Source: Flagellimonas_A sp039592695 (GTDB lineage Bacteria > Bacteroidota > Bacteroidia > Flavobacteriales > Flavobacteriaceae). From it: a DNA stretch of 64,000 nucleotides. The first letter of the stretch is position 1. Every line of letters begins with the position of its first letter. Shown piece by piece: positions 27,136-35,187 of the stretch. A program made the position numbers and the translations under genes. The notes below the pieces were generated by a model. The model worked only from the letters and a program-made list of their open reading frames with translations, did no database searches and was not told where the DNA came from. The stretch is taken from positions 558,001 to 622,000 of the forward strand of contig NZ_JBBUTK010000001.1 of assembly GCF_039592695.1 (NCBI RefSeq), written 5' to 3'.

Positions 27136-27585
27136 TTAATTCGTTGTTGTTTTTGTATAGATTTTTTTATCGAGAATCAGTTTGTTGATGGTTTCGACGG
27201 TATTGAAAAAACCTTTCAAGTCTGAATCATTGACATGCTGTTTTACCACTTCGTTGAAACGCAACACCACTTCTTTTGACTCTTTTCGCTTTTCAAGGCC
27301 CAATGCGGTTAGATATATCAACACGCCACGGCCGTCTTTAGGGTTGGGTCTACGCTCAATATACCCACGCTCTTCAATACTTTTCAAAATACGTGACAAG
27401 CTTGTAGCTTCCATGCCCATGCGGGGACCAAGGGCAGTACTTGGGGTGCCTTTTTTTGCATCAATGCTCAAAAGGGTGAACCCAAGTGCCATGGTCAAAT
27501 CATAATTTTTTGCCTCCTCATTGTACATTTTGATGACGGCTTGCCAAGTGGCCCTCAGCGCCCAGTCAATGGTCAATTCCTTCAT
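27136..27585 (-). CDS. MarR-family transcriptional regulator
   Basis: A 149-residue winged-helix regulator. The core is recognisable: KGTPSTALGPRMGMEATSLSRILKSIEERGYIERRPNPKDGRGVLIYLTALG (recognition helix SLSRILKSIEERG, wing with PNPKDGRGVLIYLT). It is the first gene of the fad operon and probably senses acyl-CoA or a similar ligand. A 28-bp perfect palindrome at 27614-27641, immediately behind a -10-like element (27603-27610), is the likely operator, so it probably represses its own operon. Confidence 0.9.
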   Translation of the reverse strand: MKELTIDWALRATWQAVIKMYNEEAKNYDLTMALGFTLLSIDAKKGTPSTALGPRMGMEATSLSRILKSIEERGYIERRPNPKDGRGVLIYLTALGLEKRKESKEVVLRFNEVVKQHVNDSDLKGFFNTVETINKLILDKKIYTKTTTN

Positions 27586-27602
27586 GGGTTGATTTTCAAA
27601 CC

Positions 27603-27610
27603 CAAATATA
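27603..27610 (-). promoter_or_regulatory. Predicted -10 element for the marR-fad operon
   Basis: On the minus strand this reads TATATTTG, an exact match to the Bacteroidota TAnnTTTG element, about 18 bases before the marR ATG. No clear TTG -33 box lies at the usual distance; instead the palindrome occupies that position. Confidence 0.6.
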
Positions 27611-27613
27611 GCA

Positions 27614-27641
27614 AAATTTATTATGCATGCATAATAAATTT
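27614..27641. promoter_or_regulatory. 28-bp perfect palindrome, probable MarR operator
   Basis: Bases 27614-27641 form a perfect inverted repeat centred between 27627 and 27628 (core ATTATGCATGCATAAT, continued by ATTT on each side). It overlaps the -33/-10 spacer of the marR promoter, so bound regulator would block RNA polymerase. The position fits autorepression, which is common for MarR proteins. Confidence 0.8.
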
Positions 27642-27680
27642 GATGAAATCAAGACGTGATTATAGAAGAGTGGGGGAGTG

Positions 27681-27957
27681 CTATTTCAAGCAATTCCTAT
27701 TTTCCCTTTTCTTGATTTCGCTACCCATTTTTGAAGCAAAAAGTGATGAGAAAACTGTTATGGGGCCCCAGTACAATTGGTACAAGGTAAATCAACCAAG
27801 AATCTTTGCCATGAGAGGTTTGATATAGTGAAATGCCAATCACGATACCCATTATAAAAAGCGCAACAATTGCAAATATGAATACTATTCTTTGATACGT
27901 TTTGAGTTGTTCAATAGTATACTTTTCAAATCCTATAGCAATAACAGAATAGATTGC
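27681..27957 (-). pseudogene. Frameshifted remnant of a small two-span membrane protein gene
   Basis: In the 413-base gap between marR and the acyl-CoA ligase, the minus strand codes for a coherent protein from 27957: AIYSVIAIGFEKYTIEQLKT, then a membrane span (IVFIFAIVALFIMGIVIGI), a short loop and a second hydrophobic span ending LVPIVLG. The frame then shifts at the GGGGCCCC run (27762-27769); skipping one base restores ITVFSSLFASKMGSEIKKRE and a stop at 27681. The frame has no ATG, GTG or TTG at its 5' end, only a stop codon directly before it, and a dispersed repeat lies just beyond at 27967-27990. It looks like a decayed, 5'-truncated gene, although a single-base sequencing error could explain the frameshift. 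Confidence 0.6.
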
Positions 27958-27966
27958 TTAGCTTTT

Positions 27967-27990
27967 ACTTCGACTGCGCTCAGTATGACA
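27967..27990. repeat. Dispersed short repeat, intergenic copy
   Basis: The sequence CTTCGACTGCGCTCAGTATG is near-identical to the copy inside mtaB at 55305-55328 (one difference, TAT versus GAT, in the shared stretch). A variant (TTCGACAAGCTCAGTGAC) is at 44313-44331. This copy lies between the membrane-protein remnant and the acyl-CoA ligase stop. Confidence 0.75.
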
Positions 27991-27998
27991 GCACGCAA

Positions 27999-29768
27999 TC
28001 AACGCCCATAAATATTATTGTACAGGGTGCTATACTTTTCTTTTACAATTTTTCTACGAAGTTTCAATGTAGGGGTGAGGTGGCCATCATCAATACTCCA
28101 GATATCTGGTGTCAAACGGAATTGTTTTACCTTTTCCCACTTCGCGAAATCCTCATTGGCCAAATCCACTTCTTCCTGAATACGGGCAATGACTTTTTCA
28201 TTTTGGGTGATATCAGAATTTTCAGGGATGGTTACGTTATGCCGTTTGACCCATTTTTCCAAAAATTCAAAATTGGGCTGTATAAGGGCAGCGGGCATTT
28301 TTTCACCTTCACCGACCACCATAATCTGTTCAATGAATCTAGACTGTTTCATTCTGTTTTCAATCAACTGTGGCGCCACATATTTTCCGCCTGAGGTCTT
28401 AAACATCTCTTTTTTACGGTCGGTAATTTGTAAAAAACCATCTGAATCGATTTCACCGATATCCCCAGTGTGGAAATAATCATTCCTAATGACTTCAGCT
28501 GTTTTTTCGGGGTCTTTGTAATACCCTAACATCACATTGGGGCCCTTGCATAAGATTTCACCGTCATCGGCAATTTTGACCTCAACGCCATCCATGATCT
28601 TTCCTACCTTGCCAATTTTCCATCCTTTATTGGCTATTTCACTGACAGAAACTCCGGGAGAGGTTTCCGTCAATCCATAACATTCCATAATGGGCATATC
28701 CGCAGCGCCAAAAATATGGCCCAACCTGGGCTGTAGTGCCGCACTGCCCGAAGCCATGAATTGTAAGTTTCCGCCAAGGCCCTCTTTCCATTTGCTGAAA
28801 ATCAGTTTTCGTGCCAAGCCCAATTGTTTTTCATACCACCAGCCATTCTTACCATAAGGTTCAAATTTGAATCCGAGTTCGACCGCCCAGAAAAACAATT
28901 TCTTTTTGATGCCTGTCAGCACTGCACCCTTTGCTATTATGGCGTCATAGACTTTTTCGACCAATCTGGGTACGACTGTCATGAAAGCTGGCTTCACCTC
29001 TTTTACATTGTCACTTATTTTATCCAAACCTTCGGCAAAATGGACTTCAAGACATAGGTATTGGGCGACGTATGAAAAAGTGCGTTCGAAAATATGGCAG
29101 AGGGGAAGAAAACTCAATACTCTTGCACCATGCTTTAAAGGCATTCTTTTTTGTGCCGAAAGTACATTGGAAACAATATTATTGTGCGAGAGCATGACTC
29201 CCTTAGGCCTACCAGTGGTACCTGAGGTATAGATCAAAGTGGCCAAATCTTCAGGTTTTACGGCAGCCTTACGGGCTTCTACCTCTTCCTGATTTGCAGT
29301 ATCTTTCCCTTTTTCGATGACTTCCTTCCAACTTTTACAATTATCAAGCTCATCAAAAGAGAAGACGTCTTCCAGTTTTTTTAAGTTGGAACTGATGGAA
29401 AGTACTTTCTCCAAAACCTCTCCGCAGGAAATAAAGCAATATTTAGCCTCAGAATGGTTCAAAACGTACTCGTAATCTTCTTCAGAAATGGTTGGGTAGA
29501 TGGGCACATTTTGCGCCCCTACCTGTAAAATACCAATATCAGCGATACACCATTCTGTTCTATTGGTGGTCGAGATTAGAGCAATTTTATCATTCGGCTT
29601 TACACCCAATCGTAATAAACCTCGGCTGAACGCATTGGCTTTATCAATATATTCTTGCGTTGATGTTGCCGTCCACTTTCCATCGTATTTGGTGACCAAA
29701 GATTTTTCAAGTGGAAATTGTTGTAGCTGATGATAAGGAAAATCAAAAAGTCGAGTTACTGTATGCAT
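27999..29768 (-). CDS. Long-chain acyl-CoA synthetase (AMP-forming)
   Basis: A 589-residue adenylate-forming ligase. The P-loop-like motif is TLIYTSGTTGRPKGVMLSHNN, followed by ECYGLTETSPGVSVSE, YFHTGDIGEIDSDGFLQITDRKKEMFKTSGGKYVAP and the C-terminal Lys context LTPTLKLRRKIVKEKY. It activates fatty acids with ATP and CoA at the inner face of the membrane. It is transcribed in the same direction as the fad operon but is separated from it by the decayed gene, so probably has its own promoter. It supplies substrate for the downstream beta-oxidation genes. Confidence 0.92.
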   Translation of the reverse strand: MHTVTRLFDFPYHQLQQFPLEKSLVTKYDGKWTATSTQEYIDKANAFSRGLLRLGVKPNDKIALISTTNRTEWCIADIGILQVGAQNVPIYPTISEEDYEYVLNHSEAKYCFISCGEVLEKVLSISSNLKKLEDVFSFDELDNCKSWKEVIEKGKDTANQEEVEARKAAVKPEDLATLIYTSGTTGRPKGVMLSHNNIVSNVLSAQKRMPLKHGARVLSFLPLCHIFERTFSYVAQYLCLEVHFAEGLDKISDNVKEVKPAFMTVVPRLVEKVYDAIIAKGAVLTGIKKKLFFWAVELGFKFEPYGKNGWWYEKQLGLARKLIFSKWKEGLGGNLQFMASGSAALQPRLGHIFGAADMPIMECYGLTETSPGVSVSEIANKGWKIGKVGKIMDGVEVKIADDGEILCKGPNVMLGYYKDPEKTAEVIRNDYFHTGDIGEIDSDGFLQITDRKKEMFKTSGGKYVAPQLIENRMKQSRFIEQIMVVGEGEKMPAALIQPNFEFLEKWVKRHNVTIPENSDITQNEKVIARIQEEVDLANEDFAKWEKVKQFRLTPDIWSIDDGHLTPTLKLRRKIVKEKYSTLYNNIYGR

Positions 29769-29906
29769 TGTTAGTTTCGAATAGGTAACTGCAAAATAGG
29801 AAATTTAGTTGGATGTTGGGTAAGGGATGACGGTTGACGGATGATGAATAACAGAAGTCAGTAGCATGTATTTGGTTTTGGAATTTGGTACTTGTGATTT
29901 GAAATT

Positions 29907-30371
29907 TCAATGAAGGTGCAATTTCATCCCCTCATGGGATGCCTTGAACCCTAAATTTTCGTAAAAACGAAGCGCATCGGGCCGTTGTTTGTCGGTGGTC
30001 AGTTGCACGACATGACTCCCTTTTTCTTTGGCCCTTTGAATGGCCCACTCAAAGAGAAGTTTGCCAATACCCTTACCACGAAAGTCTTCATGAACCCGGA
30101 CTGCCTCAATCTGCGCTCGAATGCCCCCTTGATAGGTCAGATATTGGATAAAGCTCAATTGTAGCGTACCAATCACTTGGCGGTCATTGCTTTCGATTAC
30201 CATTAATTCTTGATTGGGATTATTGTCAATGTTTTCAAAAGCGTCTATGTATTGCTGCGGAAGCGGTGTTTGAAAATCCTCACGCTTTTGGCCCAAAGGA
30301 TCATTGGCCAACATGGCCACTATAAATGGAACATCTTTTTTTTTGGCTTTTCTGATTTTCATTTCTTCCAT
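29907..30371 (-). CDS. GNAT acetyltransferase
   Basis: A 154-residue GCN5-related acetyltransferase with the family features MKIRKAKKKDVPFIVAML, the strand ELMVIESNDRQVIGTLQLSF, the acetyl-CoA loop RVHEDFRGKGIGKLLFEWAI and the C-terminal RFYENLGFKASHEGMKLHL. The first ATG at 30371 lies at the end of a 7-bp tandem repeat; the second, nine bases downstream at 30362, gives the more typical start MKIRK. It follows purL, with the repeat between them. Substrate unknown. Confidence 0.85.
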   Translation of the reverse strand: MEEMKIRKAKKKDVPFIVAMLANDPLGQKREDFQTPLPQQYIDAFENIDNNPNQELMVIESNDRQVIGTLQLSFIQYLTYQGGIRAQIEAVRVHEDFRGKGIGKLLFEWAIQRAKEKGSHVVQLTTDKQRPDALRFYENLGFKASHEGMKLHLH

Positions 30372-30410
30372 TAACCATTAACCATTAACCATTAACCATT
30401 AACCATTAAC
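30368..30410. repeat. 7-bp tandem repeat (CCATTAA)6
   Basis: Six perfect copies of the heptamer CCATTAA span the junction of purL and the GNAT gene. The purL stop codon (30399-30401) lies inside the array, and the GNAT start lies at its edge. Each unit also contains an ATG in minus-strand reading. A second heptamer array of unrelated unit lies at 58590-58624. Confidence 0.9.
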
Positions 30411-33400
30411 CTTCTTAACCCACTCCCTCGCACTGATAAACGCCTGCAACCAAGGGGAAACCTTGTCATCTTGTCTATCCTTTGGATAGTGCGCCCAGTT
30501 CCACGGGAAGATACTGCGCTCAATATGCGGCATGGTCACCAGATGACGACCCGTTTTATCACAGAGCATGGCGACGTTATAATCGCTCCCATTGGGATTG
30601 GCTGGATATTCCGTATAGCCGTACTTGGCCACAATATCATAATTGTCTTCGGATAGCGGCAAACTAAACTTGCCCTCCCCATGTGAGATCCATACCCCCA
30701 AGGTGCTTCCTTCCAAATTGGAAAGCATCACGGAGTTGTTTTTCTCGATTCTTACTGAAGTGAAATTGCTCTCGTGTTTGCCCGAGTCGTTATAGGTCAT
30801 CTTGCCATGTTGGCCACCGTGTTCGGGATTGATCAAATCCAGTTCCATAAACAATTGGCAACCGTTGCAGATACCCACTGAGAGCGTATCAGGCCGTGCA
30901 AAGAAATCCATGATGGACTTATTGGCTTTTTCGTTGTACTTGATGGCCCCGGCCCAACCTTTGGCAGAACCCAAAACATCAGAGTTGGAGAATCCGCCTA
31001 CGGCACCCAAAAACTGTATGTCCTTTAAATCCTCACGACCAGAGATAAGGTCGGTCATGTGTACATCCTTCACATCAAATCCGGCCAGGTACATCGCATT
31101 GGCCATTTCACGCTCAGAATTACTGCCCTTTTCACGGAGGATGGCGGCTTTGGGGGCCCCATCCCGACCTTCCCCCAAAGGGAAGGAGTTGCTTACGGGA
31201 GCAACTTTGGGAAAAATATAACGAAGCGGTTGTGACTTGTAATTCTTATATCGAGTTTTTGCCAAGCCATTGCTGGTCTGCTTGTCATCAAGCAGATAGG
31301 ACGTTTTATACCAGGTATCCCGAAGTGAAGCGATATTTAAGCCCATCTCAACGCCTTGGTTTTTTAGTTGCAGAATACCTTTACTTGTAGGTTTTCCAAT
31401 CTTGATGGCCTTAATGCCCTGCGAGGTCAAACGTTCCCCGACCCGGGCATCCCCTTGAAAAACAATACCGATGTTCTCTGAAAACAACAATTTGATGGTA
31501 TCGGCTTCGCCCAAAGCACTCAAATCGAGTTCGGCCCCTAAGTCGCTATCGGCAAAGCACAATTCCAACAAAGTGGTAATCAATCCGCCTGAACCGATAT
31601 CATGGCCCGCTTTGATGTTGCCCGCCTTGATTTCTTGTTGCAGCGCATCGAAGGCTTTTTTAAAATAGGCGGCATCGGTTACCGAAGGCGCTACGGACCC
31701 AACGGAATTCAAAGTTTGATTGAACGAAGAACCGCCCAATTTGTATTCATCTGCACTTAGGTTGAGGTAGTACATATCGCCACCATCCTTTTGCAATACA
31801 GGTTCGACCACTTTTGTCAAATCAGAACAATGGCCTGCGGCCGAGATAATGACCGTACCGGGTGCAATGACCTCTTGGTCTTTGTACTTCTGTTTCATGC
31901 TCAGGGAATCTTTCCCCGTGGGGATGTTGATTCCGAGTTGAATGGAAAAGTCTGAACAGGCTTCCACCGCTTCGTACAATCGGGCATCTTCGCCGGCATT
32001 ATTGCAGGGCCACATCCAGTTCGCTGAGAGGGAAACGGATTTCAAGCCCTCTTCCAACGGTGCCCAAATAATGTTCGTCAGGGCCTCGGCAATGCTGTTT
32101 CGGCTTCCTGCCACGGGGTCGATAAGTCCCGAAATGGGGGAGTGGCCGATACTGGTCGCCAATCCTTCCTTCCCCTTAAAATCCAATGCCATGACAGCGC
32201 AATTGTTCAGGGGCAGTTGCAACGGTCCGGCACATTGTTGTTTGGCCACGCGACCACCTACGCAGCGGTCGACCTTGTTCGTCAACCAGTCTTTACAGGC
32301 CACGGCCTCTAGCTGCAGCATTTGTTCCAAATAATCGTGAAAATGTTCCAAACTGTATGGGGCATCCTTGAATTGGGCATCAACCTTGGTATCTTCCATG
32401 ATGGTTTTGGGGCTGCTGCCGAACAGGGCACCGAGTTCCAAATCCATGGGGTTTTGATTATCATCCTTTGATTCAAAACAAAAACGGTGGTCGCCAGTGA
32501 CCTCGCCAACCTCGTACATGGGCGAACGCTCGCGTTCTGAAATACGCTGCAACAGTCCCATGTGTTCATCATCCATCACCAAGCCCATACGTTCTTGGCT
32601 TTCGTTGCCAATAAGTTCTTTCGCGGAAAGGGTTGGGTCGCCGATGGGGAGTTTGTCGAGATGGATTTTACCCCCTGTCTCCTCGACGAGTTCAGAAAAA
32701 CAGTTTAAATGCCCGCCCGCACCATGGTCGTGGATGGAGACAATCGGATTCTCCTCGCTTTCCACAAGTCCACGGATGGTGTTCGCAGCCCGTTTCTGCA
32801 TTTCGGGATTGCTGCGTTGTACGGCATTCAATTCAATGGCCGCCTCAAACTCACCCGTATCGGCACTACTGACGGCTGCACCACCCATACCGATACGATA
32901 ATTGTCGCCCCCGAGCAACACAATTTTATCGCCTGTTTCTGGAGTGTCTTTTAGGGCATAATCCCTTTTGCCGTAACCGATTCCCCCAGCCAGCATGATG
33001 ACCTTGTCGTAGCCATAATTGCGAGAAGCTTGCTTCGAAGCAATCCCTTGATTTTCATCACCGAATCCACCCGCAGGAGTTTGCTTCACTTTGTTCGCAA
33101 GGTGTTCAAATGTGAGTACTGACCCCGCAATCAAAGGTTGGCCAAATTTGTTGCCAAAGTCAGAAGCTCCATTGGAAGCTTTGATAAGAATGTCCATCGG
33201 GGTTTGGTAGAGCCATTCCCGCTCAGGGAAAGCCTTTTCCCACTCGCGGTTTTCTTCCAATCGGGAGTAGGAAGTCATGTACACCGCCGTACCTGCCAAT
33301 GGTAGACTGCCCTTGCCGCCCGCCAGTCGGTCACGGATTTCCCCGCCCGAGCCTGTGGCCGCACCGTTGAAGGGCTCCACTGTCGTAGGGAAGTTGTGCG

Positions 33401-34142
33401 TTTCGGCTTTAAGCGATAAAATGGACTCAAATTCCTGTTCTTCGTAAAACGTTGGTTGGTCGGCTTTTTGCGGCGCAAACTGAACTACTTTTGGCCCTTT
33501 CACAAAGGCCACATTGTCTTTGTAGGCCGAAACAATACCATTCGGATTCGCCTCTGACGTTTTTTTGATAAGCTTGAAGAGCGAGGTGGGCATTTCCTTA
33601 CCGTTGACGACAAAGGTGCCGTTAAAGATTTTATGGCGGCAGTGCTCAGAGTTCACTTGGCTAAACCCAAACACTTCAGAGTCGGTCAATTTTCGACCCA
33701 GATTTTGGGAAAGTTCCTCTAAATAGACAACTTCATCATCGTTCAAGGCCAACCCTTCTTTTTGGTTGTAGGCCGCGATGTCATCTATTTCTTGAATCGG
33801 TTCTGGACTAACCCTGATGGTGAAAATATCTTGGTCAAGGCCCTTATATTTTTGGGAGAGCATCGGGTCGTAACCGGCATAATCCTCTCCGACAGCATGA
33901 TACTCCTCAATTCTAATGATGCCTATAATGCCCATGTTCTGGGTAATCTCGGTGGCGTTGGTGCTCCAAGGGGTGACCATGGCGGCACGGGGACCAACAA
34001 AAAAGGCGTCAAGAGACGCCGCGTTGATTTTCGGTTGACCTCCAAAAAGCCAAACCAGTTTTTTTGTGTCTTCTGGGGTCAGGTCGTGTTGGGTCTGCAG
34101 GGCATAGACTATGGTTGCTGCATCGCCAAAAAAGTGAATCAT
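30399..34142 (-). CDS. purL: Phosphoribosylformylglycinamidine synthase
   Basis: A 1247-residue single-chain FGAR amidotransferase, step four of de novo purine synthesis. The synthetase part includes SQVNSEHCRHKIFNGTFV, KAETHNFPTTVEPFNGAATGSGGEIRD and ISIHDHGAGGHLNC-type motifs; the C-terminal glutamine amidotransferase has the Cys1092 in VGICNGCQL with His1206 and Glu1208 in TMPHIER. Near residue 980 a linker (APVSNSFPLGEGRDG) reads through a dispersed palindromic repeat in frame (31151-31202). Minus-strand element TAAATTTG (34165-34172) may be the promoter. Confidence 0.97.
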   Translation of the reverse strand: MIHFFGDAATIVYALQTQHDLTPEDTKKLVWLFGGQPKINAASLDAFFVGPRAAMVTPWSTNATEITQNMGIIGIIRIEEYHAVGEDYAGYDPMLSQKYKGLDQDIFTIRVSPEPIQEIDDIAAYNQKEGLALNDDEVVYLEELSQNLGRKLTDSEVFGFSQVNSEHCRHKIFNGTFVVNGKEMPTSLFKLIKKTSEANPNGIVSAYKDNVAFVKGPKVVQFAPQKADQPTFYEEQEFESILSLKAETHNFPTTVEPFNGAATGSGGEIRDRLAGGKGSLPLAGTAVYMTSYSRLEENREWEKAFPEREWLYQTPMDILIKASNGASDFGNKFGQPLIAGSVLTFEHLANKVKQTPAGGFGDENQGIASKQASRNYGYDKVIMLAGGIGYGKRDYALKDTPETGDKIVLLGGDNYRIGMGGAAVSSADTGEFEAAIELNAVQRSNPEMQKRAANTIRGLVESEENPIVSIHDHGAGGHLNCFSELVEETGGKIHLDKLPIGDPTLSAKELIGNESQERMGLVMDDEHMGLLQRISERERSPMYEVGEVTGDHRFCFESKDDNQNPMDLELGALFGSSPKTIMEDTKVDAQFKDAPYSLEHFHDYLEQMLQLEAVACKDWLTNKVDRCVGGRVAKQQCAGPLQLPLNNCAVMALDFKGKEGLATSIGHSPISGLIDPVAGSRNSIAEALTNIIWAPLEEGLKSVSLSANWMWPCNNAGEDARLYEAVEACSDFSIQLGINIPTGKDSLSMKQKYKDQEVIAPGTVIISAAGHCSDLTKVVEPVLQKDGGDMYYLNLSADEYKLGGSSFNQTLNSVGSVAPSVTDAAYFKKAFDALQQEIKAGNIKAGHDIGSGGLITTLLELCFADSDLGAELDLSALGEADTIKLLFSENIGIVFQGDARVGERLTSQGIKAIKIGKPTSKGILQLKNQGVEMGLNIASLRDTWYKTSYLLDDKQTSNGLAKTRYKNYKSQPLRYIFPKVAPVSNSFPLGEGRDGAPKAAILREKGSNSEREMANAMYLAGFDVKDVHMTDLISGREDLKDIQFLGAVGGFSNSDVLGSAKGWAGAIKYNEKANKSIMDFFARPDTLSVGICNGCQLFMELDLINPEHGGQHGKMTYNDSGKHESNFTSVRIEKNNSVMLSNLEGSTLGVWISHGEGKFSLPLSEDNYDIVAKYGYTEYPANPNGSDYNVAMLCDKTGRHLVTMPHIERSIFPWNWAHYPKDRQDDKVSPWLQAFISAREWVKKVNG
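31151..31202. repeat. Dispersed palindromic element in frame within purL
   Basis: This stretch contains CTTCCCCCAAAGGGAAGGAG, which pairs as CTTCC/GGAAG around a C/A-rich centre, and resembles the CCCCTCC-type elements in intergenic regions of this window. On the minus strand it encodes part of a linker between the synthetase and glutaminase domains of PurL, without disturbing the frame. Confidence 0.6.
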
Positions 34143-34164
34143 CGTAGCTTTTTTTGAGAAAAAG

Positions 34165-34172
34165 CAAATTTA
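34165..34172 (-). promoter_or_regulatory. Possible -10 element for purL
   Basis: The minus strand reads TAAATTTG, matching the TAnnTTTG element, 23 bases before the purL ATG. No TTG box is at the typical distance. Confidence 0.4.
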
Positions 34173-34332
34173 CGAGTTTGTCACGGATTTTTGAGTAGGG
34201 GAAAGGGGAGTTGTTAACCAGTGATGTTAAAAAGAAAGGTTTCCCTCCTTTCTAGAGGGGGGTTACGAAAATACGCTAACATACTAAAAGACAATTTTTT
34301 AAGTTATTATCCTACACCCCAAACCCCAGATT

Positions 34333-35109
34333 ATGAATTTTAGAATCAAACTCCTCACTCTTCTAATGGCAATTGGTATGATTATCAATAGTAATGCCCA
34401 AGAAAAAGAAACTACCCGATGTGCTGATTATTACAAAGGCACTTACACTCTAAAAAAAGGAAAGGTTAGAGAAGGTTACATTTTTATCAATGATTGCAAA
34501 CCGCATCTTTTTCAGCAAAGTTTACGGGTAATCGATAAAAAGGCGTATGCCAAGTACAAAAAGGGGAAAAGAATAAAAAAGAAGGCCATTGAAAAGTTTA
34601 AGGTCAAGGAAATTAAGGCTTTTGCACTGGAAAATGGGCGCAAATTCCGTCAGGTCAAATATGTGAACCTTGCCTCGACCACCAAAATTGGCATGTTGCC
34701 AAAACGGTTTTTACTTGAAGTGGCTGCAGATGGCGATATCACTGTTTTTAAGAAATTTTACCGCACAGACAATGGTATTATTGATGGGCCTGTTATGGAT
34801 TCGAAATTGGTGGGTGGCCCTGAACATACTGATTTTATGAAGAGTAATTTTCAGGTTTTGATACAAAAGGATAAGTCAAAGAACCCAAAGAACATCAGGT
34901 CAGTGAACATCAAGAACTATTTTGGTGACAACGACGAGATATTGCAGAAGTATCAAGACGGTCATTATGAATTCAGAAATCAATTGCAACGCAATGCATC
35001 TTTTGGTTTCAACTGTGATATACCCTTCTTGAATGCCTTGCTAGAATTGACAAACGATTATAATAACGGCATTAATACCGAATTGTCAAACACCACTTTT
35101 GAGAACTAG
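34333..35109 (+). CDS. Secreted protein of unknown function
   Basis: A 258-residue exported protein with signal peptide (MNFRIKLLTLLMAIGMIINSNAQ). The mature part is basic and lysine-rich in the first half (YAKYKKGKRIKKKAIEKFKVKEIKAF) with predicted beta strands, and ends with an Asn/Thr-rich tail. I see no conserved motif and assign no family. An intrinsic terminator follows at 35129-35155. It is divergent from purL. Confidence 0.6.
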   Translation: MNFRIKLLTLLMAIGMIINSNAQEKETTRCADYYKGTYTLKKGKVREGYIFINDCKPHLFQQSLRVIDKKAYAKYKKGKRIKKKAIEKFKVKEIKAFALENGRKFRQVKYVNLASTTKIGMLPKRFLLEVAADGDITVFKKFYRTDNGIIDGPVMDSKLVGGPEHTDFMKSNFQVLIQKDKSKNPKNIRSVNIKNYFGDNDEILQKYQDGHYEFRNQLQRNASFGFNCDIPFLNALLELTNDYNNGINTELSNTTFEN

Positions 35110-35128
35110 AAAATTTTGAACCAATAGT

Positions 35129-35155
35129 AAAGCCCGGTGTTTCCGGGCTTTTTTA
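35129..35155 (+). terminator. Intrinsic terminator after the secreted protein gene
   Basis: A nine-base perfect stem AAAGCCCGG/CCGGGCTTT with a TGTTT loop, followed by a T run. The minus strand has an A-rich tail on the other side too, so it may also stop transcripts of the convergent methyltransferase gene. Confidence 0.85.
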
Positions 35156-35187
35156 TGGTCTTTTCGCGGCCTTATTTTGTTTAGAGT

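Noticed and set aside
27541..27828. Plus-strand ORF of 95 codons
   Set aside because: It runs across the marR promoter and the opposite-strand pseudogene, and its product is not coherent.
30368..30410. CRISPR-like tandem array
   Set aside because: The unit is only 7 bases with no spacers, and no cas genes are present.
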